From IMG/VR virus record IMGVR_UViG_3300004448_000031, positions 1 to 45,182 of that record: DNA of 45,182 bases, one strand, 5' to 3'. A program made the position numbers and the translations under genes. The notes under the pieces are model-generated. The model was not told the origin of the DNA. It worked only from the letters and a program-made list of their open reading frames with translations, and did not search any database. Origin of the DNA: a virus. This document shows, in pieces, positions 5,791 through 19,800 of the stretch. Numbering within the stretch: position 1 is the stretch's first letter; each line of letters opens with the position of its first letter.

Positions 5791-7826
5791 TGCAACCAAA
5801 TAATTTAACAGCATTAGATTTTGAAGACATTAAGTCTTCAATCAAGTCTTATCTAAGAACTAGGGAAGAGTTTACAGATTACGATTTCGATGGATCGTCT
5901 CTTTCGTATCTTATTGACACATTAGCATATAATACTTATTATTCTGCATTTACTGCCAATATGGCAATGAATGAAGCATTTTTGCCGTCTGCAACTTTAA
6001 GAGATAATGTAGTTCAGGCAGCAAAACTTTTAAATTATACTCCAAAATCAATTAGGTCATCTAGGGCCTGTTTAAAGTTAGATATAAACACTGTATTGGT
6101 TGGTGGATTCTACCCTTCTACTATTACGATTAAAAAGGGTGCTATTTGTACTGGTGGTAATTATATTTGGAATATTATCAATGATATTACAACATCTGTA
6201 AATCCATCTACTGGTGCAGCATCATTTGATAATGTTGAAATCTATGAAGGTGCATTAATCAATTATAGTTATATTGTTAACACCTTTGCAAAACAAAGAT
6301 ATATTCTTCAATCTCAAGATGCTGATATTTCTACTCTTTCAGTAAGAGTAAAAGCAAACGAAACATCTGTTACTTCTGACTTATATTCTAAAGTTGAAAA
6401 TATTACTAACTTAACTTCTCAAACTAGGGCGTATTTCCTCTCTGAGACGGATGATATGCGATATGAGGTTAAGTTCGGTGATGATGTTGTAGGACGTTCT
6501 GTGAAGGATGGAGAGGTCGTAGAACTGACGTATATCACTACTTCTGGCGTTGAAGCAAATAATGTCCAGGCATTTGCGTTTATTGGTTCTGTAACGGACT
6601 CTAATGGTAGTGGATATACACCAAATGCTTTTGATATGACAATAAAAGCAAAATCTCAATTGGGTACTAATCCAGAATCTGTAGAATCTATTAAATTTAA
6701 TGCACCTAGAGCATATTCTGCTCAATATCGAGCAGTTACAGCGCAGGATTATGAAGTAATTACTAAAAATCTTTATGATAATGCTCAAGCAGTTGTTGCA
6801 TACGGTGGAGATTCGTTAAATCCTCCAATTTATGGAAAAGTATTTGTTGCAATTAAAACTAGAACTGGTTCATTGTTAAATGACCAGACTAAAAAGTCTA
6901 TTTCTGAACAGTTAAGACAGTATTCAATGGCAGCTATTGAACCTGTAATTAGAGATCCAGACAATATCTATGTAAATCCTAAAATATTTGTTACATACGA
7001 TACTGGTTGTGGAGCAACTAGTACACAAATTAAAACTGATATTTCAGGTTCTGTTAATCAGTGGGCGACTCAAACTCAAATTAATAATTTTAACGCAACA
7101 TTTAGTTCACAATCTTTAGAAAGAGCAATTGTTCTTTCTAATAAGTGCATTAGTGACGTGTCTCTACAGATTACGGTGTTAAAATATATTAATCCAAATA
7201 CTAACCAAACTAACACTTATTGCATCAGTACTGGTTCTCCAATTTATAATAGTGCTCCATCTCAAGATGCCGATGATAATACCGAATGTAAGAAGGAACC
7301 TGTCATTCAATCTGGCAATTTCCGAACTTCTGATAGACCTGGTGTTGACCAGCAGTTTGAAGATGATGGTTATGGCAATTTAAGAACCTATTACAATTCG
7401 GGAAATAGAAAAGTTTATACTAGTAATTCTGCAGGAACTGTAAATTACTCTACTGGTGAAATTTGTTTTGGTCCAATTAGTGTTATCAATACGGGAGATG
7501 GTGTCCCCCCTGATGATGCAATTGTTGTTACCGATGTGAGCACTGGATCTGGTGCAGTCGCTGATGCTACATTATTGAGCGATGGACTACAAATCCCTGT
7601 ATTGGTAATTCCTTCAAATAATTCAGTTATTCCTGGTTCTGACCCTGGAACAATCATTAATATAGTCAATCCTGAAATTTCAGTATCCCCAATTGGAACT
7701 CAATTGCCATCTACAATCCCACTAAATAGTTTGACGCCTAAGGTATATAATGTAATCCCAACAACTATTGATGTTGGTGATATCGATAACTCTGGTTCTC
7801 TAAACACATCCGCCTGTTTCACGTAG
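5790..7826 (+). CDS. 6: Baseplate wedge subunit gp6 (baseplate J-like)
   Basis: This is a 678-residue protein (T4 gp6 is about 660). The N-terminus (TALDFEDIKSSIKSYLRTRE, then FDGSSLSYLIDTLAYNTYY) and the central block at about residues 308-395 (AVTAQDYEVITKNLYDNAQ, YGGD, PPIYGKVFVAIK) match gp6 of T4-like phages and the wider baseplate J family. gp6 dimers join neighbouring wedges into the inner ring of the baseplate. The last 170 residues are Ser/Asn/Gly-rich and less conserved, with DGYGNLRTYYN and a 'GTVNYSTGEI' strand typical of cyanophage gp6. The gene is coupled to gene 25 (TAATG) and stops four bases before the giant gene, so 25, 6 and the giant probably form one late unit. Confidence 0.93.
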   Translation: MQPNNLTALDFEDIKSSIKSYLRTREEFTDYDFDGSSLSYLIDTLAYNTYYSAFTANMAMNEAFLPSATLRDNVVQAAKLLNYTPKSIRSSRACLKLDINTVLVGGFYPSTITIKKGAICTGGNYIWNIINDITTSVNPSTGAASFDNVEIYEGALINYSYIVNTFAKQRYILQSQDADISTLSVRVKANETSVTSDLYSKVENITNLTSQTRAYFLSETDDMRYEVKFGDDVVGRSVKDGEVVELTYITTSGVEANNVQAFAFIGSVTDSNGSGYTPNAFDMTIKAKSQLGTNPESVESIKFNAPRAYSAQYRAVTAQDYEVITKNLYDNAQAVVAYGGDSLNPPIYGKVFVAIKTRTGSLLNDQTKKSISEQLRQYSMAAIEPVIRDPDNIYVNPKIFVTYDTGCGATSTQIKTDISGSVNQWATQTQINNFNATFSSQSLERAIVLSNKCISDVSLQITVLKYINPNTNQTNTYCISTGSPIYNSAPSQDADDNTECKKEPVIQSGNFRTSDRPGVDQQFEDDGYGNLRTYYNSGNRKVYTSNSAGTVNYSTGEICFGPISVINTGDGVPPDDAIVVTDVSTGSGAVADATLLSDGLQIPVLVIPSNNSVIPGSDPGTIINIVNPEISVSPIGTQLPSTIPLNSLTPKVYNVIPTTIDVGDIDNSGSLNTSACFT

Positions 7827-7830
7827 TTAG

Positions 7831-10800
7831 ATGAGTATTAATAAGGTCTCTCAAGCAATTCCTAATCAACTCCCTGGGTTTATTGGGTCTGAATATGAAT
7901 TGTTCTCGAAATTTATTGAGTATTACTACAAATCCCAGGAGAAAACGGGATTAGGACAAAACATTCTTAACAACTTTTTAAATTACTTAGATATCGACAA
8001 ATTAGATGTTGATATCTTAGATGGAAAAACGAAGGTTTCTCAAGTTATTGGTACAACAGATGATGTAATTTCTGTTGAAAACGTCGAAGTTTTCTTAGAA
8101 GAGAATGGAAGCATTCTGATTGGTGATGAAGTTATTTTTTATGAAAAAAGTCAATCCTCACCAAATATTTCATTAGGTCCTGGCATTTCTTACGACCAGG
8201 TTAAATTAAAATGGGTAGAACTACAAAGTCCACTTAGATTATTTGATGGCACTACTAGAAGTTTTGAATTAACTTCTCAAGATAGACCAATTGTTCCTCC
8301 AAGTGCAAAACATCTCATTGTTCGGATTTATAATGAATATCTCATTCCCGACGTAGATTTCACTGTAGACAATGGGAATATTGTATTTACTACCGCACCA
8401 AGAGCAGTTGTTCCTGCAGATAGCGAAGAATTATCTAGTATCAATTTTCTCAGCGGTTTTGTAGAAAATAGTATTGCTACTCTAGACAACATTTCGCCAT
8501 CTTTTGGTGATGGTGTCAAAGAATTTAGAATTACTAATAATTCATTACCATATATTCCTGAGTCCGATGAATATATTCTTGCATATTATGATAATGAGTT
8601 ACTTGTACCCAAAAAAGATTTTGTTTTTGATAAAGATTTATTCATCTTTAGAAACTTTGCTCCTCTTAGCGGCAGAAGTTTAACTTTACTTTCTATTGAA
8701 GCACCGATTCCCTCTTTTGGTTCTGGAGCATCTGCGTATGCAAGAATTGATGATAATGGGGCTCTTACCGCTGTTAAAATTAATAATACGGGTTCTGAAT
8801 ATAGATTTGCAAATCCTCCTAAAATCACAGTCAACTCTACTGGAGATGTTGGGTTAGGTGGTGCAGCAGAAGCATTAATTAATGGAATTAAAAATTTACA
8901 ACTTCTTAGCGGTGGCAGGGGATATAGTGAAACAAATCCACCTATTGTAAACATTGAATCGCCAACTCTGGCAGATTCTGTTGATGCTTCAATCAAAGCA
9001 ACAGTAGTTGATGGAAGTATTTCCCAATTAGACCTGGAAAGTTCTGGTAGCGGATATACATTCATTCCAAGAATTACATTCAAGCAACCAGGTGGAGCAG
9101 AAGTAGGTCCTGTAACTATTGTTGATGGGAGTATTTCTGGTGCAATTCCTATTATCTCTGAAGGTGAAGGATATGGTACACCACCACTAATTTATATTGA
9201 TGCACCAACTGGAAGTAATCCAATTAATCCATCGTTTACTACGGTAATTACTGATGGAAAATTAACTGGTGTTGTCATCAATAATCGTGGACAAGGATAC
9301 ACCACTACACCTAGAATTAAACTGATTCAACCAACAGGTGCTCAAATATTAGAGAGTGTAATTGATATTGACGGAAGACTTACATCCATTGAACTACTTG
9401 ACGGTGGCAATGGTTATGAAGATGTACCTTCTGTGTATATTATTGATAGTGGAACTGGTACAGGTGCTACTGCAGTAGCGTCTATCTTTAATGGTAGAAT
9501 TACTGATATCAACATCACTAACTTTGGTTCTGGATATGATAGTTCAAATCCCCCTGTAGTTCTTATTCAAAGTCCACCTGAAGGACAAGCATCTTGTGAG
9601 ATTGGTGTAAATGAGATTACAGGGTTTGCTGTCCTCCAATCGGGTAGAAACTATAACAAAGCACAGTTCATTGGGTGTGCAAGGGCATCTAGTGGCATTA
9701 CATCGTATGATGAAGAAGGTAATGCAGTATTTTCTGCAAATACTGCTGCTGCCACTGCTGAAGTAGGTGCAGAAGTAAAATGTCTAGATGCACTGTTTAT
9801 AAAAAGATTACTTGACAAGTATGTCGAACAATATCTTCCTGACGTACCAGAACTTGACTATAAGTCAATTGATGTTAGAACATCAATTAAGACTATTAAA
9901 AGATTCTATGAAACAAAAGGTACTGAATTTAGTATTGCATACTTATTTAAGTTATTGTACGGAGAAACAGTTGATGTTTCTTATCCTAAAGACCAAATTA
10001 TCAAACCATCAGCAGCAACTTGGTCTATTAACACCATTTTGCGTGCAACCTTAGTTAGTGGTGATCCTAGAAATATTCAAGATGCGCTAATTTCACAATC
10101 TGCAGATATTGCTGACGTGAATGTACAAGATGCGAGTGCTCTTGTAGAAAATTACATCGCAATCAATACTTCAAATACTACAATCTATGAATTAGTTCTT
10201 TCTGAAGAAACTATTGCAGGTTCCTTCATTGTTCCTTACAAAACAAAACTTGCAGAACCTTTAGATGGAGAAACCAGTATTATTACTGTTGACTCTACTA
10301 TTGGTTGGCCAGAAAGAAATGGTGAATTTGTAATTGGCACCACAGAAGTAGTTCGTTATAAAGAAAAATCTTTAAACCAGTTTATTGAGTGTACTAGAAA
10401 CTTTGCTGGTTCGATTGGAGCAGATCCTAAAGTCTGGGATTCTGCAACAGAAGTTACTTCCAATTTCAGAGTGTATCTGAACAAAGGAACGCTTCAAGAA
10501 GTTGTAATGAACATTGTTGGTATTGTTGATGCCCAACGAACAAATCTTACTGACAGTGGTTCTTACTATCTTCCAGGTGATAAATTGACTGTTGCCAAAC
10601 TTGGCGGCACTAGTCAGGAATCTTTATTGACAACCTGGTTGTATAATGTCAAAAAACTGATTAGTATTTCAGGAATCACTTTTGGTGGAGATAATAATCA
10701 ATCGGCAACTGTAACTTGTAATAATCCTCATGGAGTATTAGTCGGAGATCAAGTTACCATTTATGGTGCAAATCCAATCATTTATAATGGAACATTTGAA

Positions 10801-13800
10801 GTAACTTCTAGAGATAGCGATCTTGTCTTCCAGTATCTCCTTCCACAACCAGCGTTGGTTGCTCCTCAAGGAAATATTTTGGTGTCTGTTGACTTGAATA
10901 AAGGCAAGTCTACAGATACTGCAATTAATAAAAATATTTCTGTATACACTACAAACGTACTGAATTCATTCTTTAATGATAATTATGTTTATGTTGCTTC
11001 AACGGGTATTCCCAATTATAATATTGGACCTTTTCCTGGGTCTGCTTTGTTACCAGGGAATCAACGTAAACTGAATAGATTTCCAAAATCTACAACTACA
11101 ATTTCAACTAAGAGTTTAATTGCTCCAGGTCCTATTGGTACTTGGGTTAATGGTGTATCTGTTTGGTCTTATAAGTCTGTATTATCAAAAACTTTTGGAC
11201 CCTTAACATCCATTGGGATTGTAAATGCAGGTAAAAATTATGACGCAGCATCTCCACCAAGTTTAACTATTTCTGATGGTGGAGGAAGTGGTGCAGCGGC
11301 AACTGTTGTTGTAAATGGATCTATCAGCGATATTTCTGTAGATACTCCTGGTTCTGGATATACAAGTTCTCCTCTCATCTCCATTGTTGGTGGTGGAGGA
11401 AGTGGTGCAGCGGCAACTGCTATCATTACAAAAGGACAAGTTTCTAACATTTTAATCACTAATGGTGGTTCTGGATATACTTCACAACCATTTATTACTA
11501 TTGTTGGTGGTGAAGGTACTGGCGCAACTGGAACAGCATCTGTTCGTGGTCCTATCAAAGAAGTCAATATTTCATCTCAAGGTAGTTCATACACTTCTCA
11601 ACCTACAGTATCATTGAGTTCTGGTTCTGGTGCTGTTGCTCAAGCCATTATCAATAATGGAAGGATTATTTCTGTAGCAATTATTTCTGCTGGTTCTGGA
11701 TATACTACAGCACCAGAAGTTCAAATCCAAGGTGTTGGTTTTGGTGCTGAGGCTAGAGCAATTATTGATACTGCTGGGGAAAATGCTGGTAGAGTTACTA
11801 GTATTGAACTTTTAAACAGGGGCATTAACTATGTTCAAGGAACTACGGTCATTACTCTAGTTTCTGTTGGTAGTGAAGCACAATTTGATGCAAACGTATT
11901 CCAATGGACATATAACCTACAAGAATCTGCTACTTTTGATAGTTCTCAAGGGGCAGTGTTTGAAGGATATAATAACCAGTATGGTGGAGAGTATGCACAT
12001 TTATCAAATCCACAAAGACTCAGATTCATTCTTGGGGATAATCTAGTTAGTACTAATGGTGTTATCACTGAAGCATCATTAGAATCTAATAATGATCACT
12101 CTCCTATTATTGGTTGGGCATTTGATGGAACTCCAATATACGGACCCTACGGGTATGAAGATCCTACAGATCAATCATCCAATGTTATTAGAATCTCTAC
12201 TTCTTACAGATTAAAGTCTGATTTAGTTCTTAGTTCTTCAAATCCATCTCCTGTTAGAACTGAAGGTTCCCTTTTAAGTGTCGATCCTGCAGGAACTTTT
12301 GTTGAAGATTATGAATACGTCTTTGGTTTGGGAGCTTTAGACCAATATAACGGTCGTTTCTGCAAAACACCCGAATTTCCAGACGGCACATATTGCTATT
12401 TTGTTACTATTGATTCTACTGAAGCAGGTAATGCTACATATCCCTATATTATTGGTCCTAGTTTCAATTCTATTGTAGATAATTTAAATCTTTCCGAATC
12501 TGCTATTCAGCAGAATATTCCAACAGGGGTTGTACGTTATCGCGATCCTTATGAAAATGTTGATATTGATGTTGAAAGAACTCCCAATGCGTCTACAAAT
12601 TCATTAACATTGGAAGATGGCACATTACTTCTATTTGATGTTGAAGATGAAAATAGAGATGGGATCATCTCTCAAGATGAGACTGATGACCCCGATCAAA
12701 TTTTAGAAGAACCTCCTCTTCAAATTTATGATTATTTCCCTAAGGTAAAAACTGATTCTAAAGTTGATATCGAAGTTGAAACAATTAGTAAATTTGAAAA
12801 TGCATCTGTAACGGGATTTGTAATTGAAAATGCTGGTGTAAGTTATCAAGTTGACGATAAACTAATTTTTGATAATTCTGAAACAGGTGGTAGTGGTGCA
12901 TCTGCTAGAGTTTCTAAGATTAAAGGTGAATCTATCACATCTTATGATTTTGAATATAAAAATTCAGAAAACTATGGTGTTATTCAAACATCGGTTCCCC
13001 ATAATCTTATTATTGGAGATAGTATTTTTGTTGATTATACTGAAAATATAGAGACCACAAATAAGCAATTTGTAGTCAGACAACTTAAAGGCATTGAGAC
13101 GATTAATATCACTCAATCTGGTAGTGGTTATAATGAAGATATTCCCCCAACTATTATTATTGATGGTGATGGGGTAAGTGGAGAGTTGGAAGCAGTTGTT
13201 GATTCAGTTGGTTCTGTTAGCAAGGTTACCATTGTAAATTCTGGCAATGGATATACAACCAACCCAAGAGTTATACTTTCTCATCCTCAAGTATTCAAAA
13301 AATCTGATTATTATATCACTTCGATATCGAATGAAGATGATGTAATTATTAATGACACTTTTATTTCTGAAAGTAAAGAATCCTACATTTGTGGTAAAAC
13401 TACGGATAGTAGTGGAGATACAATTGCTATTATCTCAAAACTTTCTGTATCTGGTGTTAGTGAGTGGAATAAAACTTTAAAACTTTCTTCGGGTCTTGCC
13501 TACACAGAATTTCAAAGTATTTACGTCGAGAATAAAACTATTTGGGTCGTAGGTATTAATAAACCAAATGCTGCTATTTTAGATGCATATAATCCCGATA
13601 TTATAATTTGTAAGTATACAGAATCTAATGATGGATTGTCTGCAACTTTAGAGTGGCAAAGAGCATATGCTGGTATTTCTGGAGGAACTCGTTCTGATAA
13701 TGTAACTAAGATTCTTAGATATGGAACTGATAGTTTAATTATCTCTGGATATACAAATACAAACTCTACAAATCCATACGATGGTTTCATTGCAGTAATT

Positions 13801-16800
13801 GATTCTGCAGGAACCTTTAGTGTAAAGAGAAAACTTACATCTAATACCCAGAATGAAAAGGTTCTTGATATTATTTTAGGGTCTGATGGTCAACCATACT
13901 TCTTAATGGAGACATCTACAGGGGTTGCTGAGGCAGATAAAGATCTCGTCTTTGGTAAAGCATTAGTAGGGATTAGTAGTATTGATATTTCTTGGATTAG
14001 AAAAGTCTCTAATAACGTATACAGTCTATTAAATCCTAGTATTGCAATTGACGAATTTGATGAATTATACGTCTCTGCGACTCTCCAATTAAAATCTAAT
14101 GATATTAATAGGGAAAGTTTCTGGGTTGGTAAATTCAAATCTTCTGATGGTGTTAGTATTTGGAGTTATTCGTATGCTGTTCCTGGAAGAGATATTAACT
14201 TGGTGCCAAGAGCAAAAATTGATATTTTTGGACATTTAAACCTAGTTTACACCAGGGTAGATAATACTACAGAAAAACAAACTGTTGCTAATGTTAAAAT
14301 TGATTATAAAGGTAAAATCTTAACTCATACAGTTAATAGTTTTACTGAAAATAATGTTGAAGGTATTGTAGCCGAAACCTTGAATGTTGATAATTCGGGC
14401 GATGTCTACATTGGTGGTCAAACGTATTGGAATAGGAATGAGGGTATCTTCGAGTTTGATACCGATCTTTCTGATACGACAGGTCATCATACAATGACCA
14501 CTCTTGGATTGAATGGTTCTATTGCTGTAGATGGTACTGGTGGATATCTTAAGATATATGGATTCCAAACTGGACAGAGTTCTACATGGGAAAATTCGGC
14601 AGCAAAAATTCCTGGTTCTAGTCTAGGTAACAATCTTGGTGGCGATTTTACTATCGATTTCCTTATCTACAAGGATGATGACAATAGCAATGCCGATACT
14701 CTCAATGCAGACTACAATACTTTACTTGCGATTGGTGACGGTGAAGATACAACAGGTGGTGTTTGGTTATACTACAATACTGATGGTAGTGCAAACGAAG
14801 GTAGATTAGAATTAGTTGTAACTGATAATACCAATAAATTTAGTGGAGGAGTTGCTGCAGTATCGTCACAAACAGGATTGTTTGCTAATGACACTTGGCA
14901 ATTAATATCACTAACTAAAACGGAAAATCTATTTAAAGCTTATGTAAATGGCATTGAAGTTATTAGTGGTACTGTTGCTAATACTCAATTAGGTTCTAAG
15001 GATATTCATTTTGGTAATGCTCCAGGATTTACTACATCTGGTGCTTTCAATTCTGATAATCAAGGTCAATTCTTCCTTGATGATATTCGCATTAGGAATC
15101 GTTATGTACTTCCTACTGCCCCTACAGATTTTGGAAATCCTTTAGCTCTTCCTGTTGCAGATGCAGTTCCTCTTGCATATACCTGGACCGATACTACTTG
15201 GTTTACTGAACAGCAAGATAGATACGATCTTATTGCTTATAATGGATTTGTATTAAAGACTGATAAAAATTCTGATGCCACTAGATTGGGTGTAACAGCA
15301 GCTGGCGCAAATACTCAACTTGGATGGACCAGAACTGCAGTTACACCTGTAACTGAAAATGCAATTACAATGGTTAATGTTGGTTACAGTTTAGGTGACC
15401 CAGGATTGCAGTCGCTTGATTACAGCGAAGTTGCAACAACTATGACAGAAAATACCACAACTGTCACGTACTCCAGAGATATTTGGAGTTCTAGAACCGC
15501 TACAATTCCATCTCCAGGTTCTCAAAAACTTAAGGTTGAGGCATCAGTTGCCGATAGATACTACTTCAAAACATTCAATACAGTTAAAATTGACAATATT
15601 CAAGAGTTAACTATTAACCAGGGATTCAATTTTACAGTAGGGTCAAAACTTGAACTTCGTACAGGAAGCACTTTTGTCAATAGTGGATATATTACATCAG
15701 TAGATTCAACCAATAATAAAGTCTACTTGGCAGTTAATAATAATTCATGGACGAATGATACTAATATTGGAAACTTAGCAACAGTACAATTTAATGAGCA
15801 AAGCACATATGGTCTAGTAGGTATTATTCCAAGCGACATTAACGATATTTTATATACGTTCCCTCAAGTAGTTAATACTACACCAGGAACATTTGATATC
15901 GATCTTTCTACTTATGACGCTCCTAGTATTATTGGGGGAACCAATAATCTTGACGAGTTTGCTCATTTTAAAGATTATGCCGATGATGACTATTCAATCA
16001 GAATTGATGAAGTCTCGGGTTCATCTGCATTTGTTGTTGGATCTGTTGTTAATGTAAGTTCTGGTGATGTATCTTACAATTCAGCATACTCAACGATTCA
16101 AATTACAAATCTTACGGGTGTAACTAAGATTACCTTAATTGCTAATCTCTCTAAGATTTTACAAGTAACTGCAGTTTCAAATAGCGATAGTGTATATGTC
16201 ATTAGTGACTCTTTACATTATTTGACTGTTGGTCAGCAAATGTTCATTGATGGCAATCCCACAAGAACGGTAAATTCACTGACTTATGATGAATATGATG
16301 GTTCCTTCCCAGTAGAAAGAGTTATTAGTCCAATCGAATTTACCTACAAACTACCTACAGTAGCAGTATCTTCTCCTGCAGATAGTGCAGCACTGGTTAA
16401 CTTCTTTATTAAATCACCTGTTTTGAAAATGTATTATGGTCATCAGTATTTGTTTGACTTAAGTCATTCTTCACTGGTGGGTGGAAACTTATCTTTCTCT
16501 AAAGACCCTCTGTATAAGTTGGAGTATTCCTTTAACTCTATCGAGAGAGTTGGAACTCCAGGTGTTACTGGCGGCGGTGCGCCAACACCTACAGTAAAAC
16601 TAAAAGTGGAACAGGATGTTATTACTAATATTTCCTACTACTTTGATCCCTCAAGAACAGGTGCAGACTCTCCTGTTATTGGAGATAGTTATCTTGATGT
16701 TACATTCTCTCCATACGTTGGTACATTTGTAGTTACTGATACTTCTGGAGGAACAATTACTAGTGGAGATAACGTTTTTGAATTCAAACTGCTTAATCAA

Positions 16801-19800
16801 CCAGAAGGTGCAGCAACCATTCTCAATTCTACTTACACTACAAGTTCTAAGAAAGCAGTTGGTTCTATTGGCGATATAAGAATCGTCAATTCTGGTGGAT
16901 TCTATAATAAATTGCCTATTATTAATACTATTCAATCGACTAGAAACATTGAGAGAGTTAGCATTAATGCCCCTGGTACTGAATATGCAGTTAATACTTA
17001 TTCGGGTGTTCCTATTTCTGGTGATGGCGAAGGCGGTCTTGTAGAAATTGTAGTTGCTGACGGAACAGATGATGAAGGGGGAGCAATTCCTGGTCAAATT
17101 CAAAGAGTAACTGTCACGAGTCCTGGTAAAGGATATACCACAGCAACAATTGATATTGAATCAATTTCTGGAATTCTTGGTGCTGGATTGACAGGTTCGG
17201 GTGCTGAATTGGAGGTTGTTATCCCATCCTTTGGTACAGGTGCTTCTATCTTTACTTTAGGTACTGAAATTGGTAAGATTAAAAATCTTAAAAATAACAA
17301 CTTTGGTTTTGACTATCCTCATGATTACACTTTAAGACCTGAAATTTCGTTCCCAATTAACGCTCAACTAACCAATACTAGTATTCTTGATAATATCGCT
17401 GTTACAGACCCTGGTTCTGGTTATACCCAAGCACCAACAGTTGTTATCACAGGTGGTGGTGGAAGTGGAGCAATCGCAGAAGCAACCATTAAGAATGGTA
17501 GATTGAGTACAATTGAAGTTAAAGACCCTGGATCAGGATATTCTTCAGAACCCACAGTTCAACTTAAATCTTCCTTTAACTATACTGTTAACCAAGACTT
17601 GGGATTATTGCAGTTTGCTTTCCCTCATGGAATCCAAAATGGTGCTGAAATTACTTTGGCAGTAGTTGATATTGGCGATGGCGCAGAACTTCCTATTGCA
17701 TCTGGTGCTGTCGGTAGACTTACTACAACGAATACTTATTATGCTATTGCTGGTGCTGCAAACTCTCTTGAGGACGATCAGTTAAAAATTGCAATTACAT
17801 CAGCAAACGCAGAATTGGGTGATGCATTATCATTCGTTAATCCTGGTACTGGTCGCCAACAAGTACTTACTTTCTCCTTCGGTGGTGCTGCAGTTGGTAA
17901 TGTTATAACGTCAACCTTCTTAGAAGGCGAACTAGTTTACCAAGGCGATGCATTAGAAACAGCAACAGCAACTGGATATGTTTCTACTAACTCTGGATGG
18001 CAAGTTGGACCTAGAATTCTTAAGATTGTTGATTATACAGGAACCTTCAATTTAAATAATAGCGTTACTGGCGTTATTTCCAAGTCTTCTGGTAATATTT
18101 CTGACCTGAAGATTGCAAGAGGTGTTCTTGAAGTTGGTCCTATTACTAAGACGACAGGTCAATTTATTGATGATGTTGGTAAACCTTCTGAGATTGTACA
18201 AAAGATTCAAGACTCGTATTACTATCAAGATTTCTCTTATGCAGTTAAGTCTTCAGTATCAATTAGTGAGTGGAAAGATATTCTAATTAGAAATGTTCAT
18301 CCAGCATCCTTTAAGGTTTTTGGCGAACTGAGTATTAATGAATTTACTACAATTCCTAATAAGGTAACTGATTTTGAATTAACCAAGTCCGTTGAACTTG
18401 CTAATGAGGCAATTGTTCCTAATATTCAGAATTTCACTCTGGTAGAACCGATTTATGAAGATTTCAATAATAGTGAAATTCTTTTCCGTCAAAAAAGACT
18501 AACTTCTTCGGAGAATATTCTAACTTCGGTTGTTCAAAGAATTGATGATGTCTCCAATCTTTTTGATGGCGTTAGAACAGCGTTCCCACTCACTGTAAAT
18601 AATGGTCAATCAGTTATTGCAAATGCAAATCAATTGATGGTTATTTTGAATGGTGTTGTACAAACACCAGACACTTCCTTCCAAATTCAAAGTGATTCTA
18701 TTGTATTTGCTGAAGCACCTCAACCTCCCGCAAGTGTTAAGTATGTAAATGTTGAAATTTCTCAGATTGCTACTATTAGTATCGAATTTACTAGTATCAG
18801 TGGTATTTTCCCTCTTGTAGGTAATTCTATTAATGGTGTTAGTTCTGGGTCTAGACTCACAGTAACCTCAGTTGTTGGTAATACAATATTTGGATTCTTT
18901 ACTGAAGGAACTCAATTCCTTGCTAGTGAACTGGTTCTGGGTAATGTTACTGGATTTAGTGCATTATTTGCAAGTTCGACAGCAGTTGTGAATAATGGGT
19001 TGTTTATCTTTGGCGAATCTATTAAGAACTTGACAGGTGATATTGCTACTGTTGAAGATGTCAATCTTGAGAAAGGTGCAGAAACACCTGTTGCTAAGTT
19101 GCGCTATACTGTAGGTATTTCTACTACCGATTTGGAAGTTATTGCAACAGATTCGGATTTAAATAATCCAGCAGCTGTTCCAAGCGATGCATTTGTAGTT
19201 GGTGATAACTATCAAATCGGAAGTGAGATTGTAGAAGTTAATTCTATTACTACTAATTCAGAATCTACGACTATCAATGTTACTAGAGCGCAGTTAGGAA
19301 CCACTTCTTTACAACATCAAGAGAATTCTCCTTTCTACGGCACAAATATTACTATTACTAATGACCTCATTTTAAGCAAGACTACAGGTACATATCAATC
19401 CACTCCTGGATTATTTGATATTCAATTGAATGATGTTATTATTGCTTCACAATCTGGTGTTGTTGCTAGAATCACATCTACCGCACCGTATACAGACCCA
19501 ACTACTTTAGAAGTAGTTGAACAAGTAGAAATTTCTGAAGGTTCTACATTCTTCGGTCTGTTGTTTGATAGAATTGCTTCTATTACATATCCTAATGTTG
19601 TTATTGATGATGTCTCAAGGTCTCAAGTTTCTATTGTTGAATTTGGTGATAATGTAACCGATTTCAATAGCAAATTCCCTGAAAATGAAAATGTAAATCA
19701 TTATGTAATTCCTTATGATACTGCTTCAGGTGCTTTGACCGAAGGTGAGTACATTAGAAACTACAAATTAGAATTTGGTAACGAAAGTGGCAATTTCACT

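Noticed and set aside
8586-9083. 165-codon - strand frame within the giant gene
   Set aside because: It lies opposite a Gly/Pro/Tyr-rich repeat array. Its Pro/Ser/Leu composition is what the reverse complement of such repeats gives, and it has no start signals.
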